From the NCBI RefSeq assembly GCF_964340395.1, contig NC_135571.1, forward strand, positions 1,830,611 to 1,873,110: a DNA stretch of 42,500 bases, read 5' to 3'. This DNA comes from Glandiceps talaboti (lineage: Eukaryota; Hemichordata; Enteropneusta; Spengelidae). The notes beneath the pieces are model-generated. The model was not told the DNA's origin and did not search any database. It was given only the letters and a program-made list of their open reading frames with translations. Of the stretch, positions 27,956 to 40,129 are shown piece after piece; positions within the stretch are counted from its first letter, which is position 1, and each line of letters opens with the position of its first letter. The position numbers and the translations under genes are program-made.

Positions 27956-29294
27956 TTTAGTATGACAGTTCAATGTCGACGTCCCTCTCGAGGAGATGAT
28001 GATTCCCTGTCATGTGCTGAGTTTAGCCAATATATTATTACCGGTGAGTATTTATATCCGACAAGAATTTTGCCCCACCTGCGAGGTTATTTTCATGATA
28101 AACCGACATACTTCAATTTCATAAGTTAACTCACCTACTCTGCACGTACATTAGAAATCAATTCGAGGGTATTTTTACAGTCAAGAATAGAACATTTTAT
28201 TGGCGTCAATAAATCAGATTTCTGTTATTTGGAAAAATGAATAAGTAATAGTGCATGCATAACTATCTACTGGAAATGATGAAAACATTTTGTTTCCCGA
28301 GTAAAGTTCAATTGTCGTCTGCAAAGTGACGCCAGAATGGAGTTATGGCTGACATTGTTAGATTTACAAATTTGTTTCAATTTGCTCAGTTGACAGTTTT
28401 CGTTTGCTAGGAATTTGGTTTGGAATGTTGTATTGTTTGTTTTTCGTGTGGTTTTTATTTAATCCGGTTGACCTCTATGTTTCAATCTCGAGGATTTCCA
28501 TTATATTAATAAGAAATTATGCATGTGACATTTGTTACGATATCAAAATACTCGGTTTTATTCACTTCATTCAACCCATAGTGACAAGGCTCCCTATGCT
28601 AATAGTATTTTACTCGGCTGAACAAAGTAATTCTAGACAGTATATAGAGGAGAATGACGTCGAAGTAGTTTCTCTCTGAATGTTTATAATTATCTCACTA
28701 ACACAAATAGACAGTTTATAACGGGTTTGTTAGTTATTGGATTGTTTTGTGAGTAATCAGATAGCTGACATGGTTCACGGATGAAGATTTGATATATTAA
28801 TACAATTGCATCAGACGTCTCTCGGTCTTTCAAATAAAGATATAACTATTCCTAGTAAGTAATACTATCCAGATAACAACTTCTACAAGCATATTTTCAG
28901 TTACAATGGGCAAGTGTCCCCTTGACGGTTTTAGGTTTGATGAATTTTGCAGCCATTTACTGTTGAATACAATCGCCGAAGCTCCGACAGTCTTCGAGTT
29001 CACATAATACGCACTTACCAAGTTCATGTCCCCAAGTCAAGTTTGCGTACATTCGTGATAAACTACTTTTAAAAGGTACTTTTTGAACCCTAGGTACATG
29101 CAAACGACGATATAAAGGCAGATATTCAAACCGATACCAAGTTAAGTTAGCTGGGTAGAAGTTTACGATCATCTACCTAACTTGTGTTAATGTATTCTTA
29201 CGTGCATACAAAAATATTATCTCTCTTTACTACATATTCATATTCAGCTAATATTAAAGGCCAGAGTTTTAATCTCAGGTTTTTGCATATATAA
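27956..29294. other. No gene seen apart from one stray satellite unit
   Basis: The frames at 28404-28679 (plus) and 28830-29172 (minus) carry no domain or splice support. Confidence 0.45.
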
Positions 29295-29577
29295 TGTTCG
29301 TGTCCGTGTTCGTGTTCGTGTTCGTGTTCATGTTCATGTTCATATTCATATTCATGTTCATGTTCATATTCATATTCATATTCATATTCATGTTTATGTT
29401 CATATTCATGTTCATATTCATATTCATACATACATACATACATACATACATACATACATACATACATACATACATACATACATACATACATACATACATA
29501 CATACATACATACATACATTCATACACACACACACACACATACATACATACATACATACATACATACATACATACAT
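29295..29577. repeat. (TTCRTR)n hexamer array then (CATA)n
   Basis: 29296-29426 is TTCGTG/TTCATG/TTCATA hexamers, progressing from CG-containing to AT-rich variants. 29427-29577 is CATA with a (CA)n patch near 29525-29540. Confidence 0.93.
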
Positions 29578-30388
29578 CTGAATCAGTAGAGTGCAAACGA
29601 AGTCTTAGATGGCAGGAACTCTGTCCTTTGAAACATTACGCAATACATGTACACAAATTCTTTCTTGCAATAGTAGCTATAATAATAATACTAATTGTGA
29701 ATGGTGTTTTCCCACACTATGCTAAAAGCATTTTTCAGTGATATTACAACAAAACTGAAAGTGTACAGAAAAGCCTTAGATCATTTCAATTCTGTATTGT
29801 GATCACGATTATTCAAAACAAATAAAATTTGCTGTGAGTAGCGGAAGGCAAATACAGATAGTCATGTTAAATCTAAATTCAATATATTAAATAAAGCACA
29901 ACGATAAACCAGAAAACATCACAGTAGAATCCTTTGTAATGGCATTATGTAGTTCAGTTTCCTGATTTTGAATGTGTAATATTGACTTAAGTGTAACCTA
30001 ACCTTCTCTTTGTCAGTTATATGCCATTTCATAATTTCACTCTGTATGTTTTAGTACCGTATATATGTATATTTTATTCATTTGTCACGTAGCTATTCTT
30101 TGTTATCTGTTACTCGGGGTGATGTTCAAAAAACTGCTTTGCGAAGCTTTGACCTTGCTTGTCCAGATTTACGACCCATGTAATGTACTATTTTGCAAAG
30201 AATCATTTCAGAAATGTTATAACATGATAAGAAGGGAACTGAAGGAACACTGTTACAGAAGAAAACGTCATAAATCAAACTATTGTTGCATAACTAATAC
30301 GGCAAACAAGCCGTGAAATCACCGTTCACCTTACATTATCTTTGAACTAGCTATATCAATAAGGAAAGTCATCACCACAGAAGTCAAC
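29578..30388. other. No gene seen
   Basis: An 83-codon plus frame at 30065-30316 has a hydrophobic start and a basic, Cys-containing tail, but no domain I recognise. I do not call it. Confidence 0.45.
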
Positions 30389-31638
30389 AGAACGTCGTCC
30401 GATTCGACAAAAAATTTACTTAGAGGGACGATCAATAAGTTTAATATAGGATAAACAAGTACATTCTTATACTTAAGCCTCAGAACTCCCCCCCCCCTCC
30501 CCATCTTACTAAGTTGGCAAATTGAAATTTGCTTCAAACCAATGCGTAGTAGTATGTACATAATGTAGTGCTATGAATATAAAGCCAGTATGTAGTGCTA
30601 TGAATATAAAGCCAGTATGTAGTGGTATGTAGTGTTATGAATATAAAGCCAGTATGTAGTAGTATGTAGTGCTGTGAAAACAAAGCCAGTATGTAGTAGT
30701 GTGTAGTAGTATGAATATAAAGCCAATATGTAGTAGTATGTAGTGCAAAGAATATAAAGCCAGTATGTAGTAGTAGTAGTGTGTAGTGCTATGAATACAA
30801 AGCCAGTATGTAGTAGTATGTAGTGCTATGAATACAAGGACAGTATGTGGTAGTATGTAGTGCTGTGAATACAAAGCCAGTATTTAGTAGTATGTAGTGC
30901 TATGAATACAAAGCCAGTGTGTAGTAGTATGTAGTGCTATGAATACAAAAGCCAGTATGTAGTAGTATGTAGTGCTATGAATACAAAGCCAGTATGTGGT
31001 AGTATGTAGTGCTGTGAATACAAAAGCCAGTGTGTATTGAGTAAAGATTATTCTTCTGCTGACACTTTACTTTACTTTAGTGTCATGCATTTACAACAGC
31101 AAAAACCCTTCCATTTCTCAATTTGACAAACGAAATATTTGTATTTGGGGGCACAAATCATCCATTAAAAGTAAAATCGATTTTGCAGTATGAAAACTAA
31201 AATACTTCACCCTCCTACACCCACAAAGTAAAAGAATTTAGTTTTTTATCCTACATTGAACTGTTGATATCATCCCTTACAATTGCTGTATATCATTCGA
31301 ATCCAAATGCTGTGCTTTGAAATAAGATAGCTATCGCGATGAATTCGAAAATGTAGCAATATTGGTAAGTTTTGTGTCGCTCAGCCTACAAAATGTAATA
31401 ATGTTCATAAGATTAATGTAATATTAGATGATAAAATGTAGCAATGTTAGCATTATTTTTGACAAGCTAGGAGATAAATGTCGCAGCTTTAGATTGATAT
31501 TTAGCAGCCAGACGACAAAATGTAGCAATGTTCACACAAGATTCATGCCTAGACAGACCATAAAGTGTAGCAATGTATGTCTAGCCAGATGATAAAACGT
31601 AGCAATGTTAGTATGGTTTTTTCAAGCCAGACAACGTT
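30389..31638. mobile_element. Family E element, copy 3, carrying a nested family T MITE
   Basis: The left end GAACGTCGTCCGATTCGACA (about 30390) is matched, inverted, by TTTTTTCAAGCCAGACAACG at 31616-31635. To the right of the nested MITE, 31350-31638 holds about six plus-strand copies of a unit of roughly 40-45 bp (AAATGTAGCAATGTT, then AGCCAGACGACA). Family T copy B (30423-31276) separates the ends. Confidence 0.65.
30423..31276. mobile_element. MITE family T, copy B, with expanded 37-bp minisatellite
   Basis: 854 bp between TTA at 30420-30422 and TTA at 31277-31279. Ends GAGGGACGATCAATAAGTTT and ATTGAACTGTTGATATCATC. Internal order matches copy A: C-run (about 30489-30498), CAAATTGAAATTTGCTTCAA, minisatellite, GCTGACACTTTACTTTACTT, CTCAATTTGACA, AAGTAAAAGAATTTAGTTTT. 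The minisatellite (about 30550-31035) has about 13 units; AGCCAG-type markers are spaced mostly 37 bp apart. Copy A has about two units. Confidence 0.82.
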
Positions 31639-32894
31639 CCGCTTTGGCAGATATTGTAATTCAAGACAAACCTTTCTTCAGTTTTTCATGTACATTTGAA
31701 TACCTTTTAGGAGATCAAAAGATTTCGTATTTTGTAAAGCAACATAAAAAAAGTAGCTCGCGCACACTCGTCAATTCTCACAGAGCAACACCAAACGGTG
31801 TGCACTGTGACACTAAGTCAAGCTGATACAATGCAATGTACAATTCTTTAGCTGTATTTCATCGTCTGCAAGTTTTCCCTCCAAAATATCAAAAATGTTA
31901 TCTTTTGTTGAAAATGGTAGATGCAAGTTTCAGATTCTTATTTTCGGTAGGAATGGTGGAAATTGACTGCAAATTGACAGACAGCAGACGAAAAAAATGT
32001 TATTCCTTAGAGCCTATGGAATATTCTTACTTTAGTAAAGAGCTATGTTGCTAATTACTAATGCCTGAAATTTGTTTGCCAAATTAAATCGCATTTTGCT
32101 TTTACATTTTCTAATCCCATTTTTACAGAACAATTCAGGCGAAATATGATCAGAAATGAAACGCTCATGTTCAAATTAGCACACGAGAGTAAAAGTGACA
32201 ATGTGTTCTGTCGTAATTACAAATTACCAACTATCCCGGATGTAGTCTCTCGGTTGGTCCATTAATCTGTTCATATCAATCATAGGTGATTGTCGTCAAC
32301 TAGTTACGTTCTGTAGTGAGAATGATTGGCACGACTCGTTTTAACACTAAATTGCCAGTACAGTAAATGAAATTAATATTTCGGCAAAAGATCAAGTTTT
32401 TAGTGCTTTTAATTTTGCAAATGCACTTTATGAAATACACTCTTGAAAGTTGAAATTTTAGCACTAGTTTATAGTTTCTCTATGCAATTATTTGGACTAA
32501 ATTTCTAAAAATCTTATTCCGCCCTTGCTACGTCATCATTTCGTCACGCTATAACTAATAGTTCCGTCGGCATTTGTTCATCGTAACCCATTTCGCCTAT
32601 CTTTCTTTTACATCTTTGCTGCTATATTGTGCTATCTACGTAAATATCTTTGACATCCGGCGTACCGACCGTTAATACCTCCTTTCTCTGTAAGTATGCG
32701 CCTCTTCTTTCGGCCAATAAATTATAAATGTATCGTCGAGTTTTACCCAAAACAGTTGTATCTTTCCATTTATATATGTCTTTCTGTCTCTCCCTGTCGC
32801 AAATTAAAGTGTCTTAATTTATATTTATGTCGGTTTGTCGCTGGGTGTCTCCCCTTCTCTTTCTCTCTCTATCTTTCTTCGTCTCTGTTTTGGC
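31639..32894. other. No gene seen
   Basis: The frames at 31605-32054 overlap the family E end or show no domains. Confidence 0.45.
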
Positions 32895-33069
<175 letters not shown>

Positions 33070-33256
33070 GAACTTTTTAGATTCGCGTTCATTTCTATAA
33101 CAGTTGAATGGACATATTAACTGTATACAGTTAAAAATAACTTAAGTTCTTTATTGCCCACTAAAGTATATTGAGATGAGGCTATGAGGCTAGTGATTCC
33201 AAAATTTAAAAGTCTCCTTTTTGTCAAAAGTTCCATGTAATTTAACTTTTACTTAC

Positions 33257-33359
33257 CTATCGTACGAAGTGGTGGCTGGGCGAGGTACGCGTCAACACAG
33301 AACACTAAAAAAGCGGGAAGTACGAACACTACCATCATAGGTGTCATTCTTGAAATCAT
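33257..33359 (-). CDS. Exon 1 of a secreted Ig-domain protein (signal peptide)
   Basis: This is the coding part of a first exon on the minus strand. It encodes 34 residues plus the first base of codon 35. The start ATG (33359-33357) has an A at -3. Residues 1-7 are MISRMTP and residues 8-22 are a hydrophobic core (MMVVFVLPAFLVFCV), followed by D-A, so signal peptidase cleavage near residue 24 is likely. The mature part begins YLAQPPLRT. The exon ends at a near-perfect donor (G|GTAAGT, GT at 33256-33255), giving a phase-1 intron. Phase 1 is typical for the junction between a signal peptide and an Ig domain. Upstream in-frame ATGs at 33480 and 33360-33480 would add a polar N-terminus, so I prefer the ATG just before the hydrophobic run. 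Signal peptide and donor are seen in the sequence; linkage to the Ig exon about 29 kb downstream is inferred from matching phase and strand. It could instead belong to another gene whose next exon I have missed. Confidence 0.68.
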
Positions 33360-33500
33360 TTTAGTGAAGTTTGTCTTGGGTAATAAAAGGCGTTGTTTGT
33401 TCTCCAAACTAAAACAGGTACACTCCCTTCGACACTCGCTTAGCTTTTGCACATACACTTGCCGTGCTACAGAGATGTGCATGACTTAAATAGACCGTCA
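33360..33500 (-). promoter_or_regulatory. Putative core promoter and 5' UTR of the Ig gene
   Basis: Reading the minus strand upstream of the start codon, a TATA-like TATTTAAG lies at 33492-33485. A start of transcription about 25-30 bases further on, near 33455-33462, would give a 5' UTR of roughly 100 nt. GC content is higher here than in the flanks. This is inference from spacing only; no initiator was proven. Confidence 0.35.
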
Positions 33501-36240
33501 CTTTACGCTGTTCCGTTTTGTGTCATCACGCCCTCGCCTATTTCAAAACTCATTTAATGATGAGTATCTCAGGTCAAAGCATGTCAATATTATTTTTAAT
33601 CAATAATTAGGCCCACATCTAATTTGAGAATGCACAACAGTCTTATTCAGTCAACATTATATTGACTCTAAGAAGCATACAAAGTGAGAAACATTTCGCA
33701 GAATGAGTAGCGCGTTTTGTATTTTGAAATTTCTTAGAAAGGGAGGACAGATACACGATAGAATAGCCATCAATTTTGAAAGAAGATGCATGTATGGATT
33801 TAATGGCATCTCACCTCCCACACACCAAGACGACCTTAATGAATTCATTTCTATTTGCTTATAATAACTTTCTTAAATAACTCATACCCGAGACATCTAT
33901 AACTCACGTGTTATTAATAGTGAAAAAATGGTGTACCGTTTGAATAGTTTCGGGTCGTCATTTTTCTTTGTCTTCCTCGACAGCACCTAATGGCATGTCG
34001 ACAATTTTAAACGTCATTATCCGCACACGTGTCCGATCGTCAATCTCTTGGGAAGCGCTTTTTCATTTGCCGCCATAATGAAGAAAAATTGATTGAAGAA
34101 ATGTACAAAATTGTTTGTACACGAGTGTTCTCTTCCCGCCCTTTTTAGGCAAAAATTGAGCTAATCGTGTCAATGATTCGTATTTACGTTTTTGAATAAT
34201 GCGATATCATCATAGTTGCTTCTTGCAATTCCTGTTTTTGTTGTTTTTTGTTTGTTTGTTTGTTTGTTTGTTTGATTGTTTGTTTGTTTGTTTTGTTTTG
34301 TTTTGTTGTTTTTGTTGTGTGTTTTTTTTGGGGGGGGGGGCAATGTGTCCTCGCCCTTTTTGAATAGGCTAAAAGTGGGCCACTCTCCAAGAGCAGTTAC
34401 ACGTGTTTGTTTTCTTGAAATGCATATTCTTTTCGTTGTTTCTCGTAAACGTGTACCGTCTGATCAACATTGTCAATAGTTCGCATGAATTTACGACGCA
34501 GGTTTATTTGAACCGACATGGTGATAATTGGACAGATAACCTCAATGACAGTGTTGAACTATCTACACCAACAAACGGTGTATGAAGGTCGATTCAGAAA
34601 TAGGGGTATGACCGTCTGGAAATATGAAATATTTTGAATATATATCTATCCCCAATTTCTGTTATCCTTTCAGTGAAAAGAATAAAGAAAATCGACTCGT
34701 AATACAAGGGATATCCGATGAAGGTCCTTTCTTGACAACCTTTATTTGATGACTAATTTGAAGGTGTTGAAATGATGGAAAATTGCTTCAAGACAACCTT
34801 TCTTTTTTGACACTTACGCAATTGCAAGTTAATAACAAACTGAGTTTACTTAGATATACTATAATAAATGGCTATGCTGATGGTCTCCACGCAATTACCA
34901 GCACACCAGGACGTTAGCTGTATAATTCACTCTTCTCCAAATGTACACTGTTCGTCGGTATGTGACATCTTCAGAGCAAACATTTTCCCGCCAAAATCAC
35001 TTGACAGATATTATCCGTCGGCTGTAATTTTGTTTAAACATCTACCTTCATTTTAGAGCGGAATGTTTAACACAATCTCGAATAGACGTACCATAATCAT
35101 TTAGTCTTAAAAATGTTCATATTTTCTACTTTAAAAAAAGAAAGTCAAAACTTATATCTTTCTTTGTCATTTAGTGTCTTTTACAAATGGGGTTAAAGGT
35201 CATGTATATCTGGGTAAAACAACAACAACCGCTCTTTAATTTTTAAAAGCAGATCAACAAGTTCTGCGGTAAGTGATATCAGCTCAATAGGCCATTGACT
35301 ACCTTTGAATGCCCGCCATTAAACTGAAACGCCGTCACTTATTTCGATCGCTATCTATATTCTTTAGACGTCGGCATGGCTGGGAAAATATGGTTCTACT
35401 CTACCTCAGTAGTTCAAGAAAATCAGGTTTAACCTCCCTAATGCAAAGTAAATATTTCCCGCCAAAATTACTCAAAAAAAGAATTTCATTACATTTTATG
35501 CATTTTTGGCACGTTCCATATTTATATTCCCTAGAACCAGGTTATTAATCTTTTATTGATATATCTATGTCAAAATTTATGAGTAAAGTATTAATTTAGA
35601 TTTAAAAAAATACAAAAATTCGAATTTCAAAATGTTGTATTCGTGCGCGTGATACAGACTGACTGCTGGTTGCCGATGTGGCAACAGGTTTATGGTAAAA
35701 ACGATTATGTACACGATTGTGTTTGCGCAAATTTCTCTTCACGACGCGATCTTCAGTTAAAATTCCCGACAAAAAAAATCAACCCACTTCAGTGTCTAAA
35801 AATATTACAATATGGTGATGTATATTTTGATGTGCGATATAGATAAGGGGGATCCATTAACAGTATACCTTTACAGACAATATTATCAGAGTTGACTCAT
35901 CCACCTGACCACGACGATCGACGTGACGTCATTTGCACATTCAAAAGGGGGCTGAGATATTTTGACGATAACGTCAGGAGAGTGATTCGTGGGATATTGT
36001 TATTGAGTGACATTATAACATAACATAAACTCAGGAAGTTTAACCACGTCACACCTGTAGACGAAACTGTTTTCTAGCTTACTGAAATGAAAAACTCATC
36101 GGCAGACACAACAGCGTAAATCTGCCGTAAAGTGCTGCTTATTCCGTTCTGTGCCAAGTTCTTGCATAATTGCACGAAGATTACATATGACGATTCTGTT
36201 CTCTGTACCAACTAGTTCTATATGTAATACTAACCCGAAC
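33501..36240. other. No gene seen upstream of the Ig gene; TTTG and G runs, E2F-like sites
   Basis: (TTTG)n-like sequence at 34245-34320 runs into a T8G11 stretch at about 34322-34340. Two E2F-like TTTCCCGCCAAAA sites lie near 34985 and 35455, with similar flanks. No exon recognised. Confidence 0.5.
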
Positions 36241-36585
36241 AGGGCCTTAGACCTAGTTTTTTCACTTCCGGCCGTGAACTTATTTTTTTACGTATTTGAG
36301 AAAATAATAAAAAAATCGCAAAAATTGTGAATTCTCGCCAGAAATAATGGATGCAGAAACTGACATCAACTTAAAAAGACAATCTGTTCTTCGAAGCTTC
36401 CAATCTGTATATCTGATGGGAAGAAACCAATAACACAGAGATCATTTGGAAAACAACAGAAGACATAACTACCTGAACTAGACATTCACTCATGAAAATA
36501 TAAAAAAAAATAAAGTAAAAAATCTACCTACCCCACTTTCTCTAAAATTGAGCTTAATTGGAACCATACAATTTTGTTAGCCCTT
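36241..36585. mobile_element. MITE-like element, family D, copy 2 (inverse orientation)
   Basis: Read inverted it matches 6335-6707 in order: TATGGTTCCAATTA, GGGGTAGGTAGATTTTTTA, GTCTAGTTCAGGTAGTTATG, CTCTGTGTTATTGGTTTCTT, AGTTGATGTCAGTTTCTGCA, GTGAAAAAACTAGGT. Confidence 0.75.
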
Positions 36586-36599
36586 AAAGATGTTAGTGG

Positions 36600-36653
36600 C
36601 CCCCTCCCCTACACACAATCCCCCCCCCCTCCACCCCTTCCCAACCACGAAAT
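36600..36653 (-). promoter_or_regulatory. C-rich tract, possible G-quadruplex on the minus strand
   Basis: CCCCCTCCCC, then C9, TCCA, CCCC, TT, CCC. The minus strand therefore has at least four G-runs of three or more with short loops. Structure is inferred only; no gene is seen beside it. Confidence 0.4.
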
Positions 36654-37399
36654 TTCAGGAGAATAGTTACTACATATTGTGGTCCTTGCTTACTTTTGTT
36701 CAATATAAGAACATCATGATCTTCTTCCGATTATTCAAACATGCTGGTTATGTTGGTTGTAAGAGATTTTGTACCTGAGTCATTCAAAGATAATGACCAC
36801 CAATCATAGATAAAAAACTTGTGGAATTAAGTTAAGCCAAAAAGGGTCAGCTGACAAGAATGTACATTTAACTCCGCCAGTAGGTTTAGTAAAATCTTTG
36901 CCTCCATGATTGACGATATGTAACTAGTGATAATTCCCTTAAATGACAGCTCCAAAAGATAAACCCTCTTTTAAAAAATGATAACTCCAAAATCATTCAC
37001 ATGTCAGGAATTATCTCTGTTAAGGTGTTACCGTTGATTTGATGGAATTATGGATAAGTCATTGAGTACATCATCACTTAGAGTCACGAACAGAACCCCC
37101 TCAATATATATAACATTTCCTTAGTTTTCTTTAAAGTTTGCCACCCCCTCCTCTGAAAAATGTACTGGTATATGTGGGTAAATCCCTGAAGTATAAATAA
37201 TATGGAAGAGTTTTATACATCATGAGTCACAATCGATCATTGTGCCTAGCTAATGAAGATGTTGATCAGACGATTGACTATTAGTTCAATCGATCGATCG
37301 AAATATTGAAAATTTAATTTGATGATTGATATATTTATCAAATTATACTTCAATGATTGATAATTTAGTAATTACTTGATTGATTAGATTATTCAATTT
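36654..37399. other. No gene seen
   Basis: AT-rich sequence with repeated GATTGAT-like motifs near 37250-37400 leading into the microsatellite. Confidence 0.5.
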
Positions 37400-37632
37400 G
37401 GTAGGTAGGTAGGTATGTTGGTTAGTTGGTTGGTTGGTTGGTTGGTTGGTTGGTTGGTTGCAATGATTGGTTGGTTAACTGACTGACTGACTGACTGACT
37501 GACTGACTATCTATCAATCTGACTGAATGATTGACTGACTGACTGACTGACTGACTGAATGAATGAATGAATGACTGACTGACTGACTGAATGACTGAAT
37601 GACTGACTGACTGACTGACTAACTAACTGACT
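37400..37632. repeat. (GGTA)n-(GGTT)n-(GACT)n/(GAAT)n microsatellite
   Basis: GGTA copies 37400-37415, GGTT 37425-37460, GACT tetramers with GAAT islands 37478-37632. Confidence 0.95.
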
Positions 37633-38177
37633 GGTAATTATCAATTGTGTTATTTAAATTGGTTAGTCCTGGTTATTGATCAATTATGTGACGAATGCTT
37701 TTAATAGTTATTCCATCGATTGAGTATGGTCGAATTTTACTAGGAAATAACAAAACCAACTTTAAAATGTTTGAATAATATTCATCATTACATTCAACTC
37801 CAACATTCAAACCAAACTCTCAAAAACAATTTATCGAGAGTTAAAAAGAACATACCATTAGTGTCACAGGGATTTAGTTAAATGAAATGTAATGAAAATA
37901 ATTTGTAGGTCATTGGGTTACTACGTCATGCCGGGAAAGTAAATTATGACTGTACTCAAATGTTACCATGGTTACGACAATTACAATTATCATTACCTCC
38001 ACCAAATAGTCGTTATATGGAACATAGTTGAAGTGATTTGAGTTTGAACTGCCTTTACTTTGCACCAATGTTAATTTGGGGGCAATTTTTTAGGACTATG
38101 ATGATAATCTACTGGCGTTGTTAGTACTGACAGAATGTGAGGGATCCCTTGACAGTATATAGTATACGTGGACTGAC
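37633..38177. other. No gene seen
   Basis: AT-rich, no recognised element. Confidence 0.5.
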
Positions 38178-38450
38178 AAGGCCATTGGCTAAGTATGCAC
38201 TCCATTATGTAAATTAATTCATCGGAATAAACCCATTGGTTAAGCATGTATTCCTTTATGCAAATTAATTTATCGGAATAAGGCCATTGGTTAATAAGTA
38301 TGCACCGCTTTATGTTAGCTAATATTTCGGAATAAGGCCCTTCACTTAGCATGAACTACTTTATGTAAATTAATTATTTGAATCAGGCCATTGACTAAGT
38401 ATGCACGGATAAACTCCTTTATGTAAATTAATTTATCAGAATAAGTCTTT
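38178..38450. repeat. Tandem repeat of about 55 bp, five units
   Basis: Units of the form GGCCATTGGTTAAGTATGCA, CTTTATGTAAATTAATTTAT, CGGAATAA start near 38180, 38238, 38292, 38346 and 38386. The unit contains a TTAATTAA-like AT core. The 93-codon minus frame through the array reflects the period, not a gene. Confidence 0.78.
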
Positions 38451-38470
38451 TGGCTTCATGCAAACATATG

Positions 38471-38471
<1 letters not shown>

Positions 38472-38501
<30 letters not shown>

Positions 38502-38663
38502 CATACATACATACATACATACATACACACACATACATACATACACAGATACATTCATACATACATACACATACATACATACATACATACATACATACAT
38601 ACATACATACATACATACATACATACATACATACATACATACATACATACATACATACACACT

Positions 38664-38725
<62 letters not shown>

Positions 38726-38757
38726 GTATATACACACACACAATATATATATATATA
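38472..38757. repeat. (CATA)n then (TA)n microsatellite
   Basis: CATA with minor variants 38472-38660, TA about 38667-38718, then mixed GTATAT, CACACA and TA to 38757. Confidence 0.96.
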
Positions 38758-40129
38758 AACATTACCTAAATGAACAGTTTCATACCTTTTATGAATAACT
38801 TGATGCAAACATATCTTACAAGTGTAGCTGTACACATAATAAATCCAATCCAATAGATTTTTTTGGACTGCATCCAAAACACAGTGCAGAAATGAATCTC
38901 AATTTCATTTCACTGTACTCTACTTATAGCTAAAATACATCTATAATTGACACGTACAATGTCTAATTAGATATTTTTCCGCTATATTCTGCATTCAGTC
39001 AATGAAACTACGAGTGACCAGTCGCTAGGCGAGTAGTGACAACCGTTAGGTCACGAGTATATGTTGGGATTACTATAATCATAACATACCGCCAGTAATA
39101 TAAAAAAAAAAATCGGAGAAAGTAATGGCAACTTTGAGCGTCTTTACTCATACTCGAACACAGCAGAACCAATGACGTAGACACGCGTTGTTGTGACGTA
39201 GACGTCTTGTCCCGACGTAGTGTATGTATTCCCTCTTTTTTTTGGTGGAACCTGGCTCGTTCGTGGTATAATTATTGGTATTTTAACAATTTTCAATGAA
39301 TATGTATTATTCGTTGTCTGAACGAAAAAATTAGTATATCCCAGGTACAGCTAATACAGCATTATTAGTTTAAAATTGTTATTTGAACCGTTTACAGTGA
39401 TTTTCATCTTCATTTATCATACTTTATGGTGGTGATGGGTGAATCATGACTTTCATATTCTCAAATTTAATGATTCTTTCAGATGTAGTACAAAGGGTTA
39501 CTAAAATATACTAATTTTCATGCTTTTTTTATTGCAGTGGTTCTTTTGTATACTATATATAGCAGCTAGTGAGTTGACTTTCATCCAAAATGTATACCTT
39601 AAGTGTAATCTTCAATTTGTCATACAATCTAACGAAGGTGTTCCTACATTATTGATATCCCTGGCAGGTTTCCCTAGTCTTTGTCTTCCACAAGTCTTAT
39701 TCCAGCTGTATCAACAACCCTGTATAATAGGGAATCTCGTGGGATAGGTGATGGCATCCCACTAGGCGTTCCTGGCATGTACTAATTACTTGATTTCCAA
39801 AGTTCGCTAATCTTATTAATTTGACCGGCACGATTACCTGGGGGGAATGATGCTATCGAGAGTTGGATGTCTATTGACACTGACTCTCACCAGTAATAAT
39901 TTAGTCTGTCCTGGAGTCATCATCTACGGCACTTTTACAGTAACTTACAACAGTTACCTAAGTACTTTATTAGTCTCATACAAAATTAATATTTCGATAA
40001 ACACACGTCGTCTTCTAATGGTCGCCATTCGCATCCAAAACAGTGGACTTTATATACGTTACGCAAATCATATATTTTACAGACGATTTTCGTCGTAGCT
40101 TGCACATGCTATTCAACGGTGATTCAAGA
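38758..40129. other. No gene seen
   Basis: GACGTAGAC copies at 39174-39222 are the only visible pattern. The frames at 39520-39747 and 39847-40098 show no domain. Confidence 0.45.

Noticed and set aside
28830-29172. Two overlapping minus frames of 65 and 71 codons
   Set aside because: No domain and no splice signals consistent with joining the Ig gene in phase 1.
30550-31035. Regularly spaced units considered as a CRISPR array
   Set aside because: The genome is eukaryotic, units are head-to-tail at 37 bp with no unique spacers, and the array sits inside a MITE.
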